Assembly (NCBI GenBank): GCA_016716905.1
Contig: JADJUS010000022.1
Location: 806,001 to 870,000 of the forward strand
Direction: 5' to 3'
DNA: 64,000 bases
DNA from: Acidobacteriota bacterium
Lineage (GTDB): Bacteria; Acidobacteriota; Vicinamibacteria; Vicinamibacterales; SCN-69-37
Below the pieces are notes generated by a model. It was not told where the DNA came from. It made no database searches and was given only the letters and a program-made list of their open reading frames with translations. Shown here in pieces: positions 32,528 to 41,129 of this stretch. Within the stretch, counting starts at the first letter, position 1. The number at the start of each line of letters is the position of its first letter. The translations under genes were made by a program, and so were the position numbers.

Positions 32528-33364
32528 ATGAGAAAGACGTTTCGGGATGAGGCGCTTCAGAGGAAGCTCGAACAATCCGGCTTTGTGGTGACTCCCTTCC
32601 TGGGTGGGGAACCCATGGATCGATTTGTCGAGTTGGTCAATCGACTCCTGAATGCCGGGGACCACGACAACATGTACATCGCCGCCGGCTACAAGCTGAC
32701 CTTGTTCAACAAGGATCCCGAATACAAGAAATTCCTCTTTGAGGCACTTCTTCCGACCGTTCAAGCGAGGACGGATGAAATTGCGGAAGACTACGAGGTC
32801 TACTCGATCAACATTTTCAGCAAAGAGCCAGGCGACCGGTTCACCGACATGCATTGCAACGCCACCCTGATTGATGAATCAGTGGCGACTTCTGTTAGCT
32901 TCTGGATCCCTCTGGATGAGACCGACGCGTCCAACAGCACGCTTGAGGTAGTGGAAGGCAGTCACAAGCTGGTCGACCCGATGCGATCCCTGAACCACCC
33001 GAGGATTTTTGACAGCCTGAGCCAGACGATGCGGGACTTGTTTACGCCGCTTCGAGTCAGAAAGGGCGAATGTGTGGTGATTGATGACAGCCTGATCCAC
33101 TGGACCAACACCAATTCGTCCGACAGAACCAGGACGGCGCTCCAGGTCGTCATGCATCCGAAGGAAATGGAGCCTCATACCTACTACTACCAGCCTGAGC
33201 TCGGGCGGATGCAGAAGTACCGGTCATCGAGGGAGTTCGTCATCAACCGCGCTCTGTTTGACAAGCCGGCCGATGAGTTCCTGATTGCCGAATTTCCTCA
33301 CACCGTACCCAGCTGCTCGGAACAGGAGCTTGTCGCGGCCCTGGCTGACCGACGATCACCTTAG
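32528..33364 (+). CDS. PhyH-family protein (2 of 5) with H-x-N in place of H-x-D
   Basis: The 278-residue protein is clearly homologous to its neighbours (FRDEALQRKLEQSGFVVTPF, WIPLDETDASNSTLEVVEGS). The proximal iron motif reads H109-C-N111 (MHCNATLIDE), so the carboxylate ligand is replaced by Asn. The distal His191 (SLIHWTNTN) and the Arg region remain. It shares D-H-D-N near residue 46 and a distal H-W with the fifth PhyH protein, forming a sub-branch. It may be an unusual 2OG enzyme or a non-catalytic partner. AGGAGGAC precedes the ATG. Confidence 0.85.
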   Translation: MRKTFRDEALQRKLEQSGFVVTPFLGGEPMDRFVELVNRLLNAGDHDNMYIAAGYKLTLFNKDPEYKKFLFEALLPTVQARTDEIAEDYEVYSINIFSKEPGDRFTDMHCNATLIDESVATSVSFWIPLDETDASNSTLEVVEGSHKLVDPMRSLNHPRIFDSLSQTMRDLFTPLRVRKGECVVIDDSLIHWTNTNSSDRTRTALQVVMHPKEMEPHTYYYQPELGRMQKYRSSREFVINRALFDKPADEFLIAEFPHTVPSCSEQELVAALADRRSP

Positions 33365-33383
33365 AGTGCCCAAGGCCGCCGTC

Positions 33384-34247
33384 ATGCAACATCCGATACA
33401 CAGACGCACCTTGCGTCCCCGCGCGACATTCCGCGACGCTGCGTTGCAGGAGGAGTTCGCCACCAGAGGTTATGTGGTTGTGCCGCTTCTTTCGGCCGAA
33501 CACATCAGGATGCTGACTGACCTCTACCACTCGCTTCCCTCGGGGATCGAATCGGGATTCTACAGCGTCATGTTCAGCCCGGATCCTGGTTACCGGGACC
33601 GGGTGAGCGAGGGAATCCAGGCGGTGATGCTGGCGCTGACGGCTCCGCTGCTGGCTGACTACCGCGCGCTGGCGGGAAGCTACATGGTCAAGTTGCCTGG
33701 GTCAGACAGCGCGCTCGCCGCACACCAGGACTGGAACATGGTGGATGAAGCCCACTATGTGTCGATCAACGTCTGGGCTCCATTGACGCCTCTGACCGCT
33801 GAGAACGGCGCCCTGAGCGTGATGCCGGGCAGCCACCTGTTCATTGACGGGCTCCGGGCAAGCGTCCTCTATCCCAGTTGCCTCGACCCTCATCAAGAGG
33901 TGGTCCGAGACAGGTACCTGCAGCAGGTCACTGTGCCAGAGGGGCACGCCGTCATTCACAACAGCGCGCTGGTTCACGCATCAAAGGCCAATCAGTCGCC
34001 CAGTCCGCGCGTTGTCGCCAGCCTGAGCATGATCCCGTCGGAGGCTCGGCCCGTTCACTATTACCTCGACCCAGCCACCGGTGATGTGGACTATTTCGAA
34101 GTTGATACCGCGTTTTTTCTGCGACATCTGATCGGCCAGCGGCCGACCTACCCGGTGACAGACCGAATCCAGGGCTATCAGGCGCCTCCTCTGACAGGAG
34201 AGGAACTGGAACGCCTGTTCACGGAGCACAACAGCGCTCGCATTTGA
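33384..34247 (+). CDS. PhyH-family 2OG-Fe(II) oxygenase (3 of 5), canonical H-x-D
   Basis: The 287-residue protein has H114-Q-D116 (AAHQDWNMVDE) and distal H198 (ALVHASKAN) as iron ligands, and GALSVMPGSH as the family core motif. It starts about 20 bases after the preceding PhyH stop and is followed closely by an SDR gene, forming a three-gene plus-strand unit. The start MQHPIHRR is chosen; a GTG six codons earlier is possible. It probably hydroxylates a glycan precursor whose alcohol the SDR could then oxidise. Confidence 0.88.
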   Translation: MQHPIHRRTLRPRATFRDAALQEEFATRGYVVVPLLSAEHIRMLTDLYHSLPSGIESGFYSVMFSPDPGYRDRVSEGIQAVMLALTAPLLADYRALAGSYMVKLPGSDSALAAHQDWNMVDEAHYVSINVWAPLTPLTAENGALSVMPGSHLFIDGLRASVLYPSCLDPHQEVVRDRYLQQVTVPEGHAVIHNSALVHASKANQSPSPRVVASLSMIPSEARPVHYYLDPATGDVDYFEVDTAFFLRHLIGQRPTYPVTDRIQGYQAPPLTGEELERLFTEHNSARI

Positions 34248-34261
34248 GTGGAGGAATCGGC

Positions 34262-34999
34262 ATGTTCGACCTCAGTGGCCGCACCGCCCTCGTGACCGGA
34301 GCCGGGCGGGGCGTGGGCGCGGGCATCGCCCGCATGTTTGCCGCACAAGGAGCACGAGTCGCGGTCAACGACATCAGCATTGATCGCGCGCGGGGGACCG
34401 TAGAGGACATCACAGCGGCCGGAGGCCAGGCGGTGGCGGCTCCGTTCGATGTCTGTGACTACGAAGCGGTCCGATTCGGCATCGAACGCCTTGAGGCCGA
34501 GCTTGGTTCCCTCGACACGCTTGTCAATAACGCCGGCGTGCCTTCCGGCATGACGACCGTGCCGTTTGCCTCGAGCCAGCCACACCAGTGGCGGCCAGGC
34601 ATCGATCTGAACTTGTACGGTGTGATGAACTGCTGTCACGTGGTCCTTCACGGCATGGTCATGCGCCGGTTCGGCCGCGTGATCACCATCTCATCGGGAG
34701 CAGGGACAACCGGCCTTTCGATCGGCGTCTCGCCATACGCGGCCGGAAAAGGCGGCGCGATCTCGTTCATGCGGCATTTCGCCCTTGAGAACGCGGGGTT
34801 CGGGATTACCGCAAATACCATCGCGGTCGGCATGATCGAGTCCGCCGCCGGCCCAACGCTCAACCTGCCGGCGATTCCAACCGGACGTCGAGGCACACCC
34901 GGCGATGTCGCCGCGCTATGCGTCTACCTCGCGTCGAACGAGGCAAGCTGGATAACCGCGCAGACGCTGCAGCTCAACGGCGGCAGTATCACGACCTGA
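34262..34999 (+). CDS. Short-chain dehydrogenase/reductase
   Basis: The 245-residue classical SDR has the nucleotide motif TGAGRGVGAGIA near residue 12, the N-N-A-G strand (LVNNAGVPSG) and the catalytic ISSG...SPYAAGKGG with Tyr and Lys. The C-terminal LNGGSITT is usual. The acidic residue after the second strand (VAVNDISIDRA) favours NAD. GTGGAGGAATCGGC supplies the ribosome site for ATG 34262. It follows PhyH protein 3 and may oxidise its product or act in sugar biosynthesis. It overlaps the convergent PhyH 4 gene by 11 bases. Confidence 0.92.
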   Translation: MFDLSGRTALVTGAGRGVGAGIARMFAAQGARVAVNDISIDRARGTVEDITAAGGQAVAAPFDVCDYEAVRFGIERLEAELGSLDTLVNNAGVPSGMTTVPFASSQPHQWRPGIDLNLYGVMNCCHVVLHGMVMRRFGRVITISSGAGTTGLSIGVSPYAAGKGGAISFMRHFALENAGFGITANTIAVGMIESAAGPTLNLPAIPTGRRGTPGDVAALCVYLASNEASWITAQTLQLNGGSITT

Positions 35000-35939
35000 G
35001 CCCCCTGCCTGATCCGGCCAGGCGTCCGAATAGTCTCTGCAGGACTGACCTTCCCTTTTCCACAGGAGGGGGTGGAGCCTCCGGTGAAGCGGCGTGACTC
35101 ACCCCAGGCAGCCTTGCTGTGGGATACAGCCGGCGAATCTCGCCCTCCACATCGACGAGTTCGGTCTTCGGAATACTGCGCACGAACGTGTCCGGACGGG
35201 TGCCAAATGGCTTCTGGAGGAAATACTCGGGACCCGACTCGTACTCGTCCAACATCCCGGCATTTTCCTGATTCTGGTAATACAGTACCGGGTTCGATGA
35301 CCGATCAATGACGGTCGCGCCGGCAACCAGGCGCAACGATTCCGTCTGATTAGTCGATGAGAAATGGATCGCTGCATTATCGAACACCAACGCTTCGCCG
35401 AGTTGGGTCGGTACTGGAACGGCGATTTGTTTCAGCACGTCGTAGTAGGCCTGGTACGCGGTCGGCGACGGTTCGGCCAGGCGCGGATGACGCGGCAGTC
35501 GATGACTCGCAGGCACGATCCAGAGGTTGCCATTGCGGGCGTGTGTGGCTTCGAGCGGACACCAGACATTCAGGGACACGTCTCCCGTTGTTTCGTCAAC
35601 AAACGTCCAATCCTGATGCGCCGGAATATAGTCGGTCTTTCCATCACCTCGCGTCCTGGTGATGAACGAGCACTGCAGTGGGATTGGGCTGACAAAGGTC
35701 GCGCGCAAGGATGGTTCAAACACGCCGGCAATGCCATCACGGACGGCGGCTTTGACTCCTGGATCGGGCAGCGCACACGAGACAAAAAACCCATCGCGCG
35801 CCTCCACGAAGAGCCGGGCATAGAGTGCATTCAGCAGACTGACATCTGCACCGGTGAGCCACGGGATCTTCACATACCCGTTGGCGTCAAACTCAGCCTG
35901 AATGCGCGGATCAGTGAACATCGGCCTCCTGTGTGTCAT
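34989..35939 (-). CDS. PhyH-family 2OG-Fe(II) oxygenase (4 of 5), canonical H-x-D
   Basis: The 316-residue protein has H108-Q-D110 (AHQDWTFVDE), the distal His in AAIHFSSTN, and the family core LWIVPASHR. A C-terminal proline/basic tail (SPEAPPPPVEKGR) is absent from the other paralogues. ATG 35921 is an alternative start: AGGAGG precedes it, but with only 3 bases of spacing. It is encoded just downstream of the Wzm/Wzt genes on the same strand (10 bases from the Wzt stop), so its substrate is likely the exported glycan. Confidence 0.88.
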   Translation of the reverse strand: MTHRRPMFTDPRIQAEFDANGYVKIPWLTGADVSLLNALYARLFVEARDGFFVSCALPDPGVKAAVRDGIAGVFEPSLRATFVSPIPLQCSFITRTRGDGKTDYIPAHQDWTFVDETTGDVSLNVWCPLEATHARNGNLWIVPASHRLPRHPRLAEPSPTAYQAYYDVLKQIAVPVPTQLGEALVFDNAAIHFSSTNQTESLRLVAGATVIDRSSNPVLYYQNQENAGMLDEYESGPEYFLQKPFGTRPDTFVRSIPKTELVDVEGEIRRLYPTARLPGVSHAASPEAPPPPVEKGRSVLQRLFGRLAGSGRGLRS

Positions 35940-35948
35940 GGCTGAATC

Positions 35949-37274
35949 CTACTCTCCGCCAGGCAGCGTCCAGACGCCATCGACCTCAATGAGCGGAGCC
36001 AGGCTCGAGAGGTTGACGCGAAGGCGATCGCGCGAGCCGGCAATGCGAAACGTCGGCGACGTGTTCTCCCAGCCGAGGGTTGCGACCGGTTCCAGCGTAT
36101 CGCCTCTCCCAATGGCGCACTTCACCGCGTACTGGCCCTGCACCAGGGGCAGACGGACCCGGACACGAACTTCATTGTTGCCCGCCACGATCGTCAGCGG
36201 AGGACTCGTCAGCACGGTGATACAGACCCACAGGTCAGCCGTGAACACGAAGAACGCACATCGCATATCGTCCATCTGCAGGTGCGATCGATAGCGAGCG
36301 ATCAGCACCGCCTCATCACCGACCAACAACTCGTCGCCCGACAGTGGCTGGACGCCAGCGTAGTCGATCACGACGGGCTCGCCCGCCGCTGCTGATTTCA
36401 GCAGCCCCTTCGAGGGATCCGCGTTCGCCAACGAGGAGTCTGTGCCACCCACGACGTCTGTTTCACCTGCGGCCGACTGGAGAACGCCATCCTGCAGTCG
36501 CGTGAGGTAACAGTCGAGTGTTTCGGTAATGCCGCCCACAAAGGCCATCCTCCCATGCTCCAGCAGAATGCCGCGTTGGCAGATGCTCTGAGACAGATGA
36601 GGGCTGTGGCCAATGAACACCACCGACCCGCCAGAATCGAGATATCGCACGATGTGACGAAGGCACTTGCGCTGAAAAGCGATATCACCAACGGCAAGCA
36701 CCTCATCAAGCAGCAGCACGTCGGGCTTCAGGTGGACGGCCACTGAAAATGCAAGGCGCATGACCATGCCGCTGCTGTAGTACAGCAGGGGCGTGTCAAT
36801 GAACTCCCGGACGCCGGAGAAGTCGATGATGTCCTCGACGTTCTCGTTGACTTCCGCACTGGACATCCCCAGCACGGCAGCGTTCGCAAACACATTCTCC
36901 CGGCCAGTCAGGACCTGACTGAACCCGGTGCCCAGTTCAATGAGCGCGGCGACTCTGCCACGGACCGTGATCTGCCCCACGTCCGGCTTCAGCAGCCCGC
37001 TGATCAGCTTCAATAGCGTGCTCTTGCCTGACCCGTTCACGCCGACAATCGCGAGCGACTCGCCGGCTCGGAGCTCGAAGCTGACGTCGCGGAGCCCCCA
37101 GAACTCTCCGGGACGGAGGTAGTCGGTCCCACCGATGCGCGGAACCACCTCGCGAACGATGTCCTGGATGCCGTACCGAAGGGACCGACTCAGGTCGCGG
37201 CAGAAACGCTTCGACACGCCGCCAACCTCAATAAGCGGGAGGGTGTCTGATCGAGTTGGACCGGTCACGTCCAC
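35949..37274 (-). CDS. wzt: Polysaccharide ABC exporter ATPase with C-terminal substrate-binding domain
   Basis: The 441-residue protein has an ATPase core with Walker A GVNGSGKST at 78-86, signature YSSGM at 166-170 and Walker B VLLLDE at 186-191. It also has the TagH/Wzt feature ELGTGFSQVLTGRENV. From about residue 300 there is a second, beta-rich domain (VVIDYAGVQPLSGDELLVGD, VRVRLPLVQGQYAVKCAIG). It corresponds to the Wzt carbohydrate-binding domain that recognises the finished, modified glycan end. This suggests length- or cap-dependent export. It is coupled to the permease gene, 1 base apart. Confidence 0.93.
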   Translation of the reverse strand: MDVTGPTRSDTLPLIEVGGVSKRFCRDLSRSLRYGIQDIVREVVPRIGGTDYLRPGEFWGLRDVSFELRAGESLAIVGVNGSGKSTLLKLISGLLKPDVGQITVRGRVAALIELGTGFSQVLTGRENVFANAAVLGMSSAEVNENVEDIIDFSGVREFIDTPLLYYSSGMVMRLAFSVAVHLKPDVLLLDEVLAVGDIAFQRKCLRHIVRYLDSGGSVVFIGHSPHLSQSICQRGILLEHGRMAFVGGITETLDCYLTRLQDGVLQSAAGETDVVGGTDSSLANADPSKGLLKSAAAGEPVVIDYAGVQPLSGDELLVGDEAVLIARYRSHLQMDDMRCAFFVFTADLWVCITVLTSPPLTIVAGNNEVRVRVRLPLVQGQYAVKCAIGRGDTLEPVATLGWENTSPTFRIAGSRDRLRVNLSSLAPLIEVDGVWTLPGGE

Positions 37275-37275
37275 C

Positions 37276-38118
37276 TCAGCTCGAAATGCGGGCGATCAGA
37301 TGCGGCATCGCCAGGCGATAGAGCACCCAGGCTGCGGCACCAACGATCAGGGACGCGCCCGTCACCAACACAAACGCCACGGGTTGGGACAACACGCCAA
37401 GCGTCAACCACTCGCGAGCCGTCACCAGGAGCGGAGTGACGGGGTTGACATAGGTAATCAGGGTATACGGCCAGTGGGTCGGCGGTGGGTAGAACACCGG
37501 CGTGGCGAAGATCCAAAGGCTGCACGCGATGATCAGGCCGCGCTGCACGTCTTCGTACAACAGGCCCAGGGGCAGGAGCAGCAGGCCCAGCGTGGTTCCG
37601 AGGAGCACCAACGCCAGAATGGCCAGCGGCGCCAGCGCACTCGTGACCGCAAGCGGCACCCCGAACCAGACCAGCGCACCCAGGAGGAGCACCAGCCGAA
37701 TGACAAACGTGAACAGCACCTCGACCAGCCCGGCAATGATGAGGGACTCGCGAGCAAAGTTCACCTTGGTCAACATGGACCGCGCCGACTCCATCTGCTG
37801 AAGTGGGCTGAGGAGCGCATCGACAAACCCCTGCCACAGCGTGATATTCACGAGCACAAATGCCGGATAGGAAATGCCGGTATCCCGGATGGACAGTAAA
37901 CCTGAGGCATTCAGGCCAACCCAGATCAATGTGGTGGTGAGAACCGGCAGGACGGCCCAGATATAGCCAAGGAGCGATCTCCGGTACTTGCTGCGGAGGT
38001 TGCGTATCGCCAACCGCCAGCCCAACTGGTGCGCCACCACCAGGTCCGCCGCCATCCGCGAGAAGAACAGGCGTGGTCGGGCCAACTGCGGTTCTGAAGA
38101 ATACGTCGTTTCGATCAT
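37276..38118 (-). CDS. wzm: Polysaccharide ABC exporter permease
   Basis: The 280-residue membrane protein has six hydrophobic segments and the TagG/Wzm/KpsM pattern: RNLRSKYRRSLLGYIWAVL at the N-terminus and ATPVFYPPPTHWP before the fifth segment. With Wzt it flips lipid-linked polysaccharide to the periplasm. On the minus strand a TATGAT box lies 11 bases upstream of the ATG. The gene is divergent from the fifth PhyH gene, with only 61 bases between them. Confidence 0.93.
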   Translation of the reverse strand: MIETTYSSEPQLARPRLFFSRMAADLVVAHQLGWRLAIRNLRSKYRRSLLGYIWAVLPVLTTTLIWVGLNASGLLSIRDTGISYPAFVLVNITLWQGFVDALLSPLQQMESARSMLTKVNFARESLIIAGLVEVLFTFVIRLVLLLGALVWFGVPLAVTSALAPLAILALVLLGTTLGLLLLPLGLLYEDVQRGLIIACSLWIFATPVFYPPPTHWPYTLITYVNPVTPLLVTAREWLTLGVLSQPVAFVLVTGASLIVGAAAWVLYRLAMPHLIARISS

Positions 38119-38179
38119 CTCGCGCCCGGATCATAAGCGATCCGCCCCGTAGTACAATCCGGGCCCTGGGGGATGACTG

Positions 38180-39070
38180 ATGACAAGTCCAGTGGCGACC
38201 GCGCAGCCTATCCTGCGAGACCCGGCCTTACAGGCGGAGCTGACCCGCTCGGGTGTCGCGATCACGACCTTATTCTCTGATGACCAGATTGCAGGGCTTA
38301 CCGCAATTGTGGAACAACTCGAAGCCGACGCAGATCACGACAACGTCCACATCAAGACGCCGTTCCATCTCAGTGCATTTCACAACGACTCCGCGTGGAA
38401 GCAGCGAATCTACGATGAGATTCATGCGTACACAAACGACATCGTCAATACGTTGCTTGTTGACTATGAGCCGCTGGTCATCAATATTCACGACAAGCCG
38501 CCTGGTCCGAACACCTCACTCGGCATCCACCAGAACCCGTCGTTTGTGGAGGAGCCCGAACACAAGTCCGTGACTATTTGGATCCCGATGATTGATGTCC
38601 GGAAGGGCAACGGTACCCTCGGCGTCCTTCGCGGAAGTCACAACGTGTTCGATGCCATGCGGGCTGCGAACATGCCCGATGTGTTCGAAGATATCGCGCT
38701 CAAGCTCACGACGCAGTATTTCGAACCGCTTGAACTCAAGCGTGGCGAAGCCGCTGTGCTCGACGACAGCGTGATTCACTGGTCGTATCCGAATATGTCG
38801 GAGACCGTCCGCCTCGCCGTGCAGCTGATCATGGTGCCGAAGAAGCCGGACCACATCTACTACTACTACAACACGTCGGGTGAGCAGCCGCGGCTGGACC
38901 TGTACACGGTGGACAAGGACTTCTTTTTCAAGTTCAACTGCAAGGCCGAGCCCCAGGGATTGCCGTACATCAGGTCCATCCCGTACGAGTACTCGCAGGT
39001 GTCGGAAAGCGAACTGCTGAAACGTGTCAGTGCGCAGAATCCGGACGTGCTGACCAGACAGGCAGGATGA
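38180..39070 (+). CDS. PhyH-family protein (5 of 5) with H-x-N in place of H-x-D
   Basis: The 296-residue protein has the PhyH core (LRDPALQAELTRSGVAITTL, NGTLGVLRGSH). The iron site reads H117-Q-N119 in GIHQNPSFVEE, where the three canonical paralogues have H-Q-D. The distal H200 is followed by Trp (SVIHWSYPN). D-H-D-N near residue 52 is shared with PhyH 2. The gene is coupled by a 4-base ATGA overlap to a methyltransferase gene. TACAAT (38153-38158) is a possible -10 box 21 bases upstream. Its chemistry is uncertain. Confidence 0.85.
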   Translation: MTSPVATAQPILRDPALQAELTRSGVAITTLFSDDQIAGLTAIVEQLEADADHDNVHIKTPFHLSAFHNDSAWKQRIYDEIHAYTNDIVNTLLVDYEPLVINIHDKPPGPNTSLGIHQNPSFVEEPEHKSVTIWIPMIDVRKGNGTLGVLRGSHNVFDAMRAANMPDVFEDIALKLTTQYFEPLELKRGEAAVLDDSVIHWSYPNMSETVRLAVQLIMVPKKPDHIYYYYNTSGEQPRLDLYTVDKDFFFKFNCKAEPQGLPYIRSIPYEYSQVSESELLKRVSAQNPDVLTRQAG

Positions 39071-39870
39071 GCGGCTGGCCACGCACCGCGGCGGCCGACG
39101 TCGAGCGGTACTACGACGAGTGGACCCACCGGTACCTGGAGGTCGGCGAGAACCTGATCGAGGCGTGCCGCCCCGCCAGCACGCAAGACCTGCTCCACTA
39201 CTACATCACGAGCATTGGCCTGCGGCCGGGCCAGCACCTGCTCGACGCGGGTTGCGGTGTGTGCGGACCAGCCGCGTTCTTCGCGCAACAACTGCCGGTG
39301 ACCATCGAGGCCCTGACCATTTCACAGGTGCAGGTAGACCTGGCCCGTCGGGTTCTCGCCGATGCCGGCGTCGGCGACCGCGTGTCTGTGCGCAAGGGCA
39401 ACTACGACGATCTGCCGAGTCTCTATCCGCCGGAAACGTTCGATGGCGTGATGTTCCTCGAATCCCTCGGCCATGCGGAACGGCCGGAGCATGTCATCAG
39501 GAACGCCTGGACCGTGCTCAAGCCGGGAGGGTTCTTGTACATCAAGGACTTCTTCGCCAGGGAAACCGATGATCCCGACGCTCGCCGCAAAGTCGCCTCA
39601 GTCACAAGGAACATCGACGACAACTACGCCTACAACACGCTCGACCTGCACCGGGTCTTGATGTCCGCGCGTAAAGTCGGCTTCAGGATTGACGTCATCA
39701 AGTCTCCTGGATTCGATATCGACGTCCGTATCCGTGCGCAGTTTGAGGAACGCAACGGCATCAGTATCTTCGGTGGGCTGCCCGAGTTCATTCCGACCGA
39801 CTGGCTGGAACTCAGGTTCATCAGGGACGACGGCTACAATGCGAACTTCTCGGCCCGCCTCACCGGCTAG
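39067..39870 (+). CDS. Class I SAM-dependent methyltransferase
   Basis: The 267-residue protein has motif I HLLDAGCGVCGPAAFFA, acidic motif II region, KGNYDDLP and the post-motif VLKPGGFLYIKDFF. The N-terminal ERYYDEWTHRYLEV and overall outline resemble the cyclopropane-fatty-acid/sterol/geranyl-diphosphate C-methyltransferase group, so an O- or C-methylation of a glycan or lipid precursor is plausible. It overlaps both neighbours (4 and 32 bases), indicating tight coupling with PhyH 5 and the SGNH protein. Confidence 0.88.
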   Translation: MSGWPRTAAADVERYYDEWTHRYLEVGENLIEACRPASTQDLLHYYITSIGLRPGQHLLDAGCGVCGPAAFFAQQLPVTIEALTISQVQVDLARRVLADAGVGDRVSVRKGNYDDLPSLYPPETFDGVMFLESLGHAERPEHVIRNAWTVLKPGGFLYIKDFFARETDDPDARRKVASVTRNIDDNYAYNTLDLHRVLMSARKVGFRIDVIKSPGFDIDVRIRAQFEERNGISIFGGLPEFIPTDWLELRFIRDDGYNANFSARLTG

Positions 39871-41125
39871 CGGGACGCGGACCTTCAGGTCGAGACTCGC
39901 CACTGCCCTGGTGGTCATGGTATCGCTCGTCGCACCACTGTCCGGTCTCGAGATCTACCTTCGCGTGTTCGAAGGTGACCGTATCGAACACCACAGTGGC
40001 GAACTCGCCCGCCGCAAGCTTGAGGCGACGAACCTGTTGAACTCGGCGCACGACCAGATGGCTCGCAGGCTGCAGCTTCATCCGTTCTACGGCTACACCG
40101 CCCAACCCGCGCTCTCCGACGTTCCGGGCGTGGACCGGTATGGCTTCCGCAACACTGAAGCCGTGAACTGGCTCGCCCCGCCTGAAGGCCGGAAGGTGGC
40201 AGTGATTGTCGGCGGGTCCGCCGCATGGGGCACAGGCATCCCTCGTGAAGAGGACACCATTTCAAAGAGGCTTGAGGCGCGGCTCAATGCGGCCCGGCCA
40301 GACCAGCGGTGGCTTGTCGTCTCACTTGCCGGGGGCGGCTGGCACTATCCCCAGCAGTTCATCGTCATTTCCCGGTGGATTGAACACGTCGATCTGGTCG
40401 TCACGTACGACGGGTTCAATGACGTGTTCATCCCTCTGATGAACACCTTCGGCGGAAGCGAGCCGACGCCGCCGGACTTCCCACAAAGCTACGCCATGCT
40501 CGCCCAGCCGTCGGATGACCTGACGCTGGCACGCTACGGGCAACTTGAATCTGAAACTGACTGGAATCCGGACGGCTACCTTGAACAGTCCGCGGTTTAT
40601 ACCTGGATTCGCTACCGGTTCTCCGAGCGCGCGCGTCAGAATCTCATGACGTACGACAGCGCGCCGCGCACTGACGTTCGAATGAGCAGAGAACCCACGT
40701 TGCCGCGCGAGTCGGCTGAAGATGTCATCACCTTCGGGATCAACGAGTACCTTCGGTATTCGCGTCTAATCGATGCGGTCGCTGGTGAGTACCACGTGCC
40801 GGTCCTACACGTCGTCCAGCCCTTTCGGCACGCCGATCCGCGTGTGCCTATGCCGCGCATCAACGATCTTCCCGAGACTATTCTTAAGAAGCTCCAACAG
40901 CCTCACCTCGGGTTCTACTATGCGTGGCTGAGGGAGCGCGCAGCGGCACAGTACTCGGGAGACAAGGGCCGGCCCGGCGTCTCCTATCTAGACCTCGCCG
41001 AGGCTCTGCCTCCGACTGATGACTACTGGGTTGACTACATCCACTCAAGTGCTAGAGCGGCTGACATCATCGCGGCCAGGCTCATGCAACAGCTGTCATC
41101 GTCGGGAGCATTGGACGTTCGCTAA
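39839..41125 (+). CDS. Membrane-anchored SGNH/GDSL-like protein
   Basis: The product of about 428 residues has one N-terminal membrane segment (ATALVVMVSLVAPLSGLEIY). An extracytoplasmic SGNH-like domain follows: VIVGGSAAWGTGI holds the putative nucleophile Ser, DLVVTYDGFNDV corresponds to the Asn block, and DYIHSSARAADII supplies D-x-x-H. Such domains de-acylate or transfer acyl groups on exported glycans (AlgJ/AlgX-like). The start overlaps the methyltransferase gene by 32 bases; a later Met near the membrane segment is possible. Confidence 0.75.
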   Translation: MRTSRPASPASGTRTFRSRLATALVVMVSLVAPLSGLEIYLRVFEGDRIEHHSGELARRKLEATNLLNSAHDQMARRLQLHPFYGYTAQPALSDVPGVDRYGFRNTEAVNWLAPPEGRKVAVIVGGSAAWGTGIPREEDTISKRLEARLNAARPDQRWLVVSLAGGGWHYPQQFIVISRWIEHVDLVVTYDGFNDVFIPLMNTFGGSEPTPPDFPQSYAMLAQPSDDLTLARYGQLESETDWNPDGYLEQSAVYTWIRYRFSERARQNLMTYDSAPRTDVRMSREPTLPRESAEDVITFGINEYLRYSRLIDAVAGEYHVPVLHVVQPFRHADPRVPMPRINDLPETILKKLQQPHLGFYYAWLRERAAAQYSGDKGRPGVSYLDLAEALPPTDDYWVDYIHSSARAADIIAARLMQQLSSSGALDVR

Positions 41126-41129
41126 TTCT

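Noticed and set aside
32528..39070. The H-x-N motifs being base-calling errors
   Set aside because: Two independent genes show the same Asp-to-Asn change together with other shared sub-branch residues.
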